Assembly (NCBI GenBank): GCA_943704495.1
Contig: CALSCR010003862.1
Coordinates: 1 to 28,411, forward strand
Direction of reading: 5' to 3'
DNA: 28,411 nt
Source of the DNA: Pigoraptor chileana
Taxonomy: Eukaryota > Opisthokonta > Filasterea
A program made the translations under genes and the position numbers. Under the pieces are notes generated by a model, which saw only the letters and a program-made list of their open reading frames with translations, was not told where the DNA came from and did not search any database. Shown here in pieces: positions 21,601 to 28,411 of the stretch (position 1 is the stretch's first letter; every line of letters begins with the position of its first letter).

Positions 21601-21822
21601 ATCATCTGCGTCGGGGTCTCCACCGTGGATGGCGTCGTCGGGCGCCGCACCGAGGCCGCCGTGGAGTATCACCGCGGGCCGGCCGTCACTGCCGCCCTGG
21701 GTGTACCCCGTGGGGCGGCGCTGTGGGCGCGACGGGGGAGGAGACTGGAACGGATCGGCCTCATCGCCCTCCTCGATGCTGACGGGGAGTTTTCCCGCGG
21801 ATACATTCCTCTTCATGGCCAT
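15627..21822 (-). CDS. SLO-family (BK/KCNMA1- and SLO2-like) large-conductance potassium channel alpha subunit
   Basis: Plasma-membrane potassium channel. Twelve exons: 21822-21424, 21268-21143, 20942-20556, 20255-20149, 20055-19855, 19665-19617, 19457-19407, 19176-19043, 18763-18577, 18293-18109, 17808-16459, 16230-15627. Phases fit throughout; 1,259 residues. About 290 hydrophilic N-terminal residues show no S0 helix. S1 is near 296-320 (FFFMFLYLVIGALSG) and S2-S3 near 345-400. An S4 region poor in arginine (VTLRTLYVPGFMRVW) resembles SLO2. The filter TMSTVGYGD (486-494) is intact, and S6 and FGGRY follow. RCK1 begins HVVVCGRITYE and keeps EELKMDFLAASC and INLKFRATLIGL. A Gly-rich linker precedes RCK2, which has RRHVILCSDALDG, RPIVLVGP, GSPTRAESLLRA and the family C-terminus PYVFTNPP with GDLLFAL. 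The SLO1 calcium bowl is absent. The start is the paired ATGs at 21822; the frame stays open upstream to 21936. Exon 2 has an alternative GC donor. Confidence 0.93.
18801..18840. repeat. TTAGGG-like and G-run tract inside an SLO intron
   Basis: The plus strand reads TTAGGGTTAGGAG and then runs of five, six and five G. It lies in the intron between the S5-pore exon and the filter exon of the SLO gene. On the transcribed sense strand it is C-rich and contains CTAAC twice, about 40 bases before the acceptor, so it can serve as branch-point and pyrimidine tract. The G runs could form a quadruplex on the antisense strand. Confidence 0.6.
20499..20529. repeat. 12-base inverted repeat (hairpin) in SLO intron 3
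   Basis: CAGCAACAACAG at 20499-20510 and CTGCTGTTGCTG at 20518-20529 are complementary at 11 of 12 positions with a seven-base loop. The hairpin lies about 25-55 bases from the donor of the intron between exons 3 and 4 and could fold in the pre-mRNA. A slipped CAA/CTG repeat is the simpler origin. Confidence 0.6.
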
Positions 21823-22408
21823 TTTCACACTCAGTGCGCACAACCGGCCGCGACAACGCTGGCACAGCGCGGTGCACGTCTCGTCTATGAGTTCACCGAG
21901 ACATAATCGACATGCAAAAAGTGCAACGCACTGCAACCTGGCGAGGGACTGATAAAAAAACTCGAGCGTCTTGTATTTGGTTGTGGTGCGTGTAGATGCG
22001 CTGTGGACGTGTCGTCACCGTGAACAGCAAGGGTACTGAGCGATGTGTTCTTGATGAACCCACTCAATCAGTTGTGTGACCGCAACTGACACAGACTCCC
22101 AATTCAACCACAACTGAGTTCAAGTGGCACAAAGCCACTCATCACGTGACACAGACTGAATGGCACTATCTAAGCGAGATCTCGCAACATCCCGGAGGTA
22201 CCTTACACATTCCAACACACACTCGTCGCACTGTTTTGACGGCAGCACATGGCAACAGAATTCGACTATTGCATCCACGCGTATATATCATGCCACACAG
22301 CCAATGTGTGAATGTTATCATGCTATCACCTGCGTCTGTGTCGACTTGATTAGATTTCCTCCAAACTTCACAACTTGGCTTTTTTTTGGTCCTTGGCATC
22401 TTACGGGA
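21823..22408. promoter_or_regulatory. Shared 5' region of SLO channel and DPCD genes
   Basis: A 586-base head-to-head gap. It contains TCACGTGAC around the CACGTG at 22143-22148, a TATATA at 22282-22287 about 122 bases before the DPCD start, and several CCAAT-like boxes. The part nearest the SLO start (21823-21936) stays open in the SLO frame and could be 5' UTR or an extended N-terminus. Bidirectional promoter activity is inference from layout. Confidence 0.45.
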
Positions 22409-23295
22409 ATGTCGCTCGCACAGTGGTTCCAGGCACTTCAGGGTGCCCAGAAAACCTGCATGGTGGCGGATGGTGGGTGCATTTTTGTAAGCGCGAGTCG
22501 ATATGGTGGTATTGCTGAAATGTGCGTGCCTGTAGCACTCTTTTTTTGTGATGTGCGCACTCATCCGTCGTATTGTGCTGGTGCAGGCCGGAAAAAGATT
22601 CACTTCACTTTTCTCGACAAGAGCGAAATGGTAGAGGAATACGACGCCAAAACAGATGACCTTGTTGGTGGGTGCAAATATTCTGATCGCATTGCGATTA
22701 TGATGTATCTTAGGCAGCTCTTACTTACTTTTTCGTGATGCATCTTGGCTCTGCATGCTTGTTTCATAACTATATATTTGCTCCCGTCCTTCGCATTGCT
22801 ATAATCCACACAAAACCCCGATAGTGCGAAAATGGCGAGCTAAGTCAGCACTTGGGGGCGAAGGCACGTGGACGTATGAGGTTGGCGAGGAAGTCAAGCG
22901 ACCCAGTGCGCTTGCGGGAGAGCAGGCGCTCGTGGAGAGCAATCTCAATGTGAGTGATCAAGTGCCTAGGGAAACGCATGTGCTTGTGTGTGCGAGTGTG
23001 ATGGTGTGTGTGTGTGTGTGCATGCGTGCGATTGTGTGCGTGTGTTAGTGTGTGGGGTGTGTTCTTGTAAGCGTGTCCAGGAATCAATCTGTTCTGCGCT
23101 GGTAAGTTCATGCACCTGCTTCACTCACTGAGCAACGCGACTCTCTTGCTTTTTGCGCAGCCCGTCTTTGCACGAAAGGACAGCAAAGTGCAGTTTCAGT
23201 GGCGCGTGCGCAATTTGCCATATCCAATCGATAATTACAGCGTGTCTGTTGATGCCGACAGGCACTTGACCATCCGAACGGCCAACAAAAAGTGC

Positions 23296-23336
<41 letters not shown>

Positions 23337-23872
23337 TATGTGTCAATGTATATGTCCATGTGCGTGTGCGTGTGCGTGTTTGATTGTATGTTCATTAATG
23401 TTGTGCTTCAATCGGATCACCCTTTTCTTCGTTCCATTCTGTGCCTATGCAACAATATGTGTGCCGCATTGGTCTCACCGCGTGAAATTGTCGAAATTTA
23501 TTCACAGATTTTACAAGCGATTCAATATTCCCGACTTGGATCGGTGTGCTATCCCACTCGATGCACGTGCCGTCACATTTGCACACGCCAACAACACACT
23601 CATTGTCTCTGTAAGTATTGTGCACCACCCCGCCGCACCTCGCCACGGGTCATTTCATGCGTTCTTGCGTGGCACGAATTCTGCCCCAGTGCACCTGTAC
23701 CACTACGTCCGCCATTGACATTTTTTTGCACGAATCTTGTCCATCGTCGCTTCCTCCATGCCCACAGTATGCAAAACCACAGCCCTTTTTGGAATTTGAA
23801 GCGGTGATGCGAGCAGAGCGGACCAAGCTAGTGCCCAAAAAGGAGGGCGACGTCGAGTGCAATCCGCAATAA
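22409..23872 (+). CDS. DPCD: DPCD protein (deleted in primary ciliary dyskinesia homologue)
   Basis: A conserved protein of ciliated eukaryotes linked to cilium assembly and, in animals, to RUVBL1/2 chaperone complexes. Six exons (22409-22472, 22587-22667, 22825-22949, 23161-23291, 23508-23610, 23768-23872; phases 1, 1, 0, 2, 0) give 202 residues; human DPCD has 203. The match runs end to end: WFQALQGAQKTCMVADGRKK, EMVEEYDAKTDDLVVRKWR, KSALGG, ESNLNPVFARKDSK, FQWRVRNLPYPIDNYSVSVD, RTANKKFYKRFNIPDLDR, FAHANNTLIVSYAKP. It is a CS/p23-like fold by family knowledge. The start is fixed by alignment to the family N-terminus, although the frame is open further upstream. Introns 3 and 4 carry long GT runs soon after the donor. 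The gene implies that the organism builds motile cilia or flagella. Confidence 0.97.
23293..23335. repeat. GT microsatellite in DPCD intron 4
   Basis: An almost pure (GT)n run of about 18 units starts within six bases of the intron donor (GTGCGC at 23292). It is on the sense strand, so the transcript has a GU tract beside the 5' splice site. Confidence 0.95.
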
Positions 23873-24176
23873 TAGGCATCAAGCATCTTATAACAAAACC
23901 CTTAAAAGTAAAGCCGGTCCACTAATACTCAATTTACTGACAAACAGCGCCAGAATCTGCCAAAAATGGCATGCGAAACAACATCACGCATTATTTTTTT
24001 TGCTCATGTACAAAAAGAGACGGAAAGCCACCAGACGAGCACTCATCCACCGTCTTATAGGCCAGGCACTCACAGAGCGGAGGAGGGATCAGCATGTCCA
24101 GTGATCTCTCCCAGTCTCCCACAGTCTCCGCACCCCCCCACCCCCCCTCTCATCCACCACTCCATCCATGAATCCC
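23873..24176. other. Convergent 3' flanks of DPCD and PDCD4
   Basis: These 304 bases lie between two facing stop codons. A C-rich tract at about 24130-24152 reads as G runs on the PDCD4 sense strand soon after its stop. No AATAAA is seen near either stop. AATAAT overlaps the DPCD stop. No gene is visible. Confidence 0.5.
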
Positions 24177-26199
24177 TCATTCCTTGATGCGGCCGCCGTC
24201 GCCCTCGCTGATGAAGCGCTTGCGACCACGCTGCGGCAGGGACGCCAGAACGGAGGCGGGGAATATGCCGGCATCCACCGACACCTTGGCAAACCCGGCG
24301 AGCAGCTTGTGTGCGTTGGGCACGTCCAGGCAAATGTCGTCAATTTGCGCAATGACACGGTCGATGCCCATCTTCATCTGCTCGGGAGTGATGAGCACAG
24401 AGTCCGCAAGAGAGCGCAGGAGACGCACAATCGCAGGGAAGTTTCCGTCGCCGCCACTCTCGAGGGCCAGGCTGAAGGCCTCAAACACAATCTCGTGGTG
24501 GAAGTGGGGCACCTCCAATTCGCGCACGCAGCGCTCCGCCTCGGCAATGTCGTCAGAGTCAATGTACTCGCGGATGAGCATGATGATGCGCTTCTTCAGC
24601 TGGCGCACGGGACGGCGGCCGCCACCGGCTCCCCAGATGGTATCGAGCCTGCAGTGGGGGGGGATGGGCGTACGTCATTTCGATGCAGATAGCGCGGGAA
24701 ATTCAAATATGAGAGGCTGCGTACGCAATTGACATAAATTTCCAAATGAACAACCGCTGGCACATTACAGTGGTGTCCGCTGAGACGAGAACAACAGACA
24801 AGCACTCACCGGACGAGACCGTGCTTCATGCTGAGCATGACGTCCGCGCTGCGGAGGGCCTCCATTGCAATGGCACTCAGTGTTCCGGCGGCAGATGCCA
24901 GGCGCACGGCAAGAAACGATGGGGGAATGCAGTCGTCCGCAACTGCGCGCGCGAGGAAGCGACCAAGAAGCGTCGATGCGTCCGGTGTGTCCAGACGCGC
25001 GTCCTCGACGGCATCAAGGAGCTCGTCGAAGGCTGTGTGTGAGGCAAGTGACGTATGCATGTGTGTGTGTTTTTGTGTGTGTTTCCGCGGGGGGTGGCGG
25101 GGGGGGGCGGGGAGGATTGTTTGGCAGGGCGTGCGATTAGCATGTGGAGAAGGCTGCCCCAACAATACATGCAACGGTCAGATGAAGTCAGTGTAAGCCT
25201 ACCAGTCAATGTCACATGTGCGCAAGAGACAGAATGGGAAATAGCATATCTCCAGTCACCACCCCTAAATCGCATACATTTCCCTCAAACACGCCGACAG
25301 TCCGGACACAAGCTCACCCTTCTCAATGTCATTGACGGCGACAAAGCGATTGGCAGCAAGATCCGCAATGAGATTGGAAGCGAGCTCTCGCTCCGAATCC
25401 TTCCGTTCCATGGCCATCGCCACGGTAAGAGCGACAGCCTGCAAAACAAACAAGACCCAACAAACACGCAATTTAATCCATACAAATTCACCAAAAGAAG
25501 ATCCATTCAAACAGACCGTCCAACCTTCATCGTGCGCTCGCATGACAACTCAAACTACGCAAATACAAACAAATGCGCAATTGGCATTCATCAGCTGGCC
25601 TGACGCCGCACCTTCGCCGCAGCAAAGTCCGTGTTGAGGTCGCTAATGAGCTCGCCAACCTCCCGCGCAAGGCCCGTCACAAAGTACTCGGCAATGCCCT
25701 CGCGCAGCGCCTTGTCGACATCGTCGCCGGTGGTGATCTCCTCCAGATCATAGGGCTCCGTGTCGGGGTCGTAGTTGGGGTCATCGCGATCGACGCTTGA
25801 CACCGCACCCCGCATCTCGTCCCCAGGCTTTCCCCAGACGCCCTTGCCGCCGGCGCCCCCTGCAGACGACACAGGAAGATGGCACAGGATGCGCACAAAA
25901 ATTGCAAAGAATACATGCTCGTTAGTGACGACGGCCAGTTTGTGAAAAACACGACAGAAAATGTGACAGAATCGCACACGCACGCTGCATGTATATACAG
26001 CATGCACACGGCATAAAGCCATGCATTACGCACCCTTCTTGGGGATGGCGCGGACGTAGCCGCCGCTGCTGCGACGATCACGTTCGACCTCGACGGGCTT
26101 ACCACCACTGTTCAGGCGCTGGCGCTTCGCATCAGGCTGCACCGACAGCGTAGTGGCGGTCGGCATTCCAACATCTGCAGCATTTTCGATACCCTCCAT
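24177..26199 (-). CDS. PDCD4: PDCD4 (programmed cell death 4), two-MA3-domain translation regulator
   Basis: In animals PDCD4 binds the helicase eIF4A through its MA3 domains and blocks cap-dependent translation. Five exons (26199-26034, 25859-25612, 25438-25318, 25032-24810, 24648-24177; phases 1, 0, 1, 2) give 409 residues; human PDCD4 has 469, the shortfall being in the N-terminal RNA-binding region. After a basic segment (KRQRLNSGGKPVEVERDRRS) comes the signature KKGGAGGKGVWG, then DPNYDPDTEPYDL. MA3-1 spans about 92-235 (EYFVTGLAREVGELISDLN, TPDASTLLGRFLARAVADD). IWGAGGG links to MA3-2 at about 266-390 (IREYIDSDDIAEAERCVREL, EVPHFHHEIVFEA). The terminal RGRKRFISEGDGGRIKE matches the human C-terminus. 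Plant relatives have four MA3 domains, so this is the animal-type architecture. The CCATGG start context is strong. I do not see the phosphodegron in the short N-terminus. Confidence 0.96.
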
Positions 26200-27005
26200 G
26201 GTTTTTTGTTTATGTTTTGGTTCTTGCCTCAGAGTGACAAGAAATGATCCGTCTAAAGCCGGTGGTGGAAACTGAGACAGAATGGTGTGTGCGCGCGTGG
26301 AACGGACGGCTGTAATCTCTCTCCTCTGTCAAAGACGGGGTTCTGGGAGACAAACTCTCAAGCCGAGGGAGGGCGTGACGACAACCCTCTCGACCCAAAA
26401 GCTGTTTCCCTGCCCCGCGGCACGTGACCTCCGCCAGCAGAGTGTTGTGTGACGCACAGAAAATCGACTCCGTTCGGAATCCAATTTGCGTCGTCTCTCA
26501 GAGGCGAGTACAGGATAGGATTTTCAGGACGATAGGCTCGCAAACACCGGTGTTGAGAGGCTGGTGAAGAATATCAACAATGACGAGTGCTGTCGGAATC
26601 AAGTAAGGATCGCAACAAAGGAATAAGAGTTTGCATTTTCGACAATAAAAAGGAAAAAGGAAACCTCTTCAGAACGAGATTCAAACAGTGGCAACCTTGG
26701 CAATACATAACAGAATGTGTTTATCGAGTATCCCACCTTGCAGATGCAACGTGTGGGCTGTGATCGTGCGTGTGGAACTGGATGCAGTCGCTGCTGAGCA
26801 ACGGAGAATTGTGTTTTTTTTTTACCAAATTAGAAAAACTGCTTCGCAACACAAGAGCGAAATATGAGAATTTCATTTGAACGTTTTTCCAACAGATGTC
26901 ACTGTCATGCAATGAGAGACAAGGCGCCTGTGTGAGGGAATGGAGAACACCGGAGATGCCGTTGAGAGAGAGAGAGAGTGTGTGTGTGTGTGTGCGTGTG
27001 TCAGT

Positions 27006-27040
<35 letters not shown>

Positions 27041-27269
27041 ACTATGGCGTGTTTGTTTACGGCAACGGCTGACGTCAGAAGCACAAACCATACACAGAGT
27101 ATGGGGATTGATCGCCCAATAGCAATCCATACAAAACGTAACCCTAGATAACCCTAAGCCCTAGTCAGACGGAGCACCGAGTGAGAGGTAAAAAAAACGC
27201 AGAATTAATCAGTTCATTACTTATCTTCTTTAGAAACGTTTGTCAGCAGTCGTCCCCCTGGATCGAAGA
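26200..27269. promoter_or_regulatory. Shared 5' region of PDCD4 and mannosidase genes
   Basis: A 1.07 kb head-to-head gap. It holds GGCACGTGACCT around 26421-26426 (222 bases before the PDCD4 start), an AT-rich middle section without long frames, a GA/GT microsatellite (26965-27040), and two AACCCTA motifs at about 27137-27160, roughly 110 bases before the mannosidase start. AACCCTA resembles the telo-box promoter element known from plants. No RNA gene is recognised. Confidence 0.45.
26965..27040. repeat. GA / GT microsatellite
   Basis: GA repeats run directly into a GT array interrupted by GC and CA steps. It lies in the PDCD4-mannosidase intergenic region and is likely to vary in length between strains. 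Confidence 0.95.
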
Positions 27270-27701
27270 ATGGAGATTAAGTCCCTGATACGCGGTGTAT
27301 TCGCCGCTTTCGTTTGTCTTTCGGTGTGCAATGCATTCGCATCTGCGCGGGTGGGCACCTTTGAAGCGCCGTGTCATGGAACCCGGTTGCACCCGCCTCC
27401 CGAGACACAGTCACGAATCGTGAAAGATGACACTCCCCTCCGCGTGTTCGTGGTGCGTACATCTTATATTGGCTTGTTTTCAGTGCGTACTTTATGCATC
27501 GGTTTGTTGCGCACTTTTCTTAGCCAGCAAGTGTGTGGACATTCCAGGTGCCGCACTCGCATCTTGATGTCGGATGGGTCTACCCTTTGAACGAAGTGTA
27601 CGAGTCGTACGTGAAGGACATTTACTCGTCTGCCGTTGCGGCGATGCTTGCATCTCCCAAGAGAAAATTCATAGCCGTAGAGCAGGTGGGTGTTACACAC
27701 G

Positions 27702-27734
<33 letters not shown>

Positions 27735-28241
27735 TGTGTCCCTAGGGCTGAGCGTCATGCACTATGTACCCTATATTTGTCGAGGTGATGACCGAGTGCG
27801 CTCATCATTTGCTGTACACCCGACTTTGCTGGTTATGCGTGGCGTTGCATTTTTGCAGTTTTTCTTCTCACGTTGGTGGAATGAAGATGCAACGCCAAAG
27901 GAGAAAGATGCTGTCAAACGCTATGTAACAGAGAGCAGGTTTGTGCGTAACAGTGTGGTGTTGATGTGGACATGTTTACGTAAGTGAGTCGCGTTGTGTA
28001 AATTGCGCCACGACGTGTTTCGTACGTTGGCACTCGATGAATGCGCTGTCGGGTGTTGCTGTGCACCCCCGGCCACTGATGCGGCTGTCTGTGCTTGTGT
28101 TGCAGGTGGGAGTTTGTGATTGGCGGGTGGGTCATGCACGACGAGGCGACCACAGATCATCTGGCAATGGCGGACCAACTCATGCGTGGACACCAATTTG
28201 TCCTCGATGTGTTTGGTGTGCGACCGAAACATGGATGGCAG
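27270..28241 (+). CDS. GH38 alpha-mannosidase, N-terminal part (gene runs off the window)
   Basis: Glycoside hydrolase family 38, which trims alpha-mannose from N-glycans in the Golgi or degrades them in lysosomes. Four exons are visible: 27270-27452, 27548-27685, 27859-27938, 28106-28241 (phases 0, 0, 2, 0), 179 residues. Residues 1-24 look like a signal peptide (LIRGVFAAFVCLSVCNAFAS). The zinc-site motif is VPHSHLDVGW (His66, Asp68); most relatives have N or D where this has Leu67. FFFSRWWNED, RWEFVIGGWVMHDEATTDH and the end at KHGWQ all match the family. The catalytic nucleophile motif (D-P-F-G-H-S in relatives) should open the next exon, outside the window. The sequence from 28242 to 28411 is intron with CA repeats near its end. 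A signal peptide and the early DVGW favour a lysosomal/secreted type over Golgi type, with modest certainty. Confidence 0.9.
27702..27735. repeat. GT microsatellite in mannosidase intron 2
   Basis: A GT run starts about 17 bases after the donor GTGGGT at 27686. As in DPCD introns 3 and 4, the GT strand is the sense strand and the tract lies in the 5' half of the intron. Confidence 0.9.
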
Positions 28242-28411
28242 GTGAGCGAGTACTCTCTATCGTGGAACGAAGAGCGGTAATGCTTGTCGATGCACACTTG
28301 CCAAGGATACTATCAGTACCCATGCTCTTGTCTGCTCGCACAGACACACATACACTCACGCGCACGCACGCATGCTATATGTGCTAGTGCCCTGCTTGTT
28401 TGTGGCTTGCA
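28242..28411 (+). other. Partial intron of the GH38 gene
   Basis: The stretch begins with a GTGAGC donor directly after the exon ending GWQ. No family motif follows, in particular no D-P-F-G-H-S block, and a CA-rich tract occupies about 28340-28372, a position that in other introns here precedes an acceptor. The next exon should start just beyond the window. Confidence 0.7.

Noticed and set aside
22160-22408. Extended N-terminus for DPCD through the upstream open frame
   Set aside because: The family N-terminus begins right at the ATG at 22409, and the resulting 202 residues match the human length of 203.
1-28411. tRNA, 5S rRNA or snRNA genes
   Set aside because: I looked for A/B-box-like pairs and cloverleaf-compatible arms in the intergenic stretches and found no convincing case by eye. 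A tRNAscan or Infernal run would settle this.

Overview
This is a stretch of a nuclear eukaryotic genome with moderate GC content and small genes. It holds nine protein-coding loci, most of them split by short GT-AG introns; the 36 introns I could place run from 93 to 389 bases. The gene content suggests a free-living unicellular flagellate: a DPCD orthologue (a ciliary protein) of almost human length, a SLO-type potassium channel, a PDCD4 with two MA3 domains, and a secreted GH38 mannosidase. The animal-like PDCD4 and DPCD fit an opisthokont-grade protist such as a choanoflagellate relative. The DOPA 4,5-dioxygenase-like gene is a family better known from fungi, plants and protists. I cannot name the organism from sequence alone.

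Layout: 1-1709 has no gene I can support, only promoter-like motifs. A RING-LON protein lies on the minus strand (4095-1710). Next, also minus, come an ERMP1-type M28 metallopeptidase (8872-5581), a MYND zinc-finger gene whose reading frame is broken (10923-9855) and a DOPA 4,5-dioxygenase-like gene with a signal peptide (12635-11397). A J-domain protein is on the plus strand (13875-15234). A large SLO-family potassium channel of 12 exons is on the minus strand (21822-15627). DPCD is plus (22409-23872), PDCD4 minus (26199-24177), and the first four exons of a GH38 alpha-mannosidase are plus (27270-28241); that gene continues beyond the window.

Three head-to-head pairs share 5' regions: dioxygenase with J-protein, SLO channel with DPCD, and PDCD4 with mannosidase. 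Two tail-to-tail pairs are J-protein with SLO and DPCD with PDCD4. The genes do not form one pathway. They cover protein quality control (RING-LON, ERMP1, J-protein), ion flux and cilia (SLO, DPCD), translation control (PDCD4) and secretory-pathway or catabolic enzymes (ERMP1, GH38, dioxygenase).

The features most worth a second look are: the SLO channel, which has an SLO1-like RCK gating ring but an SLO2-like S4 region and no calcium bowl; the MYND gene with frame breaks; a donor-site consensus of GTG followed by C, G or A and then G; GT-rich and CA-rich tracts placed in the same introns; and a cluster of three CACGTG boxes that includes a perfect CLEAR-type decamer. I saw no tRNA, rRNA, CRISPR array or recognisable intact mobile element.
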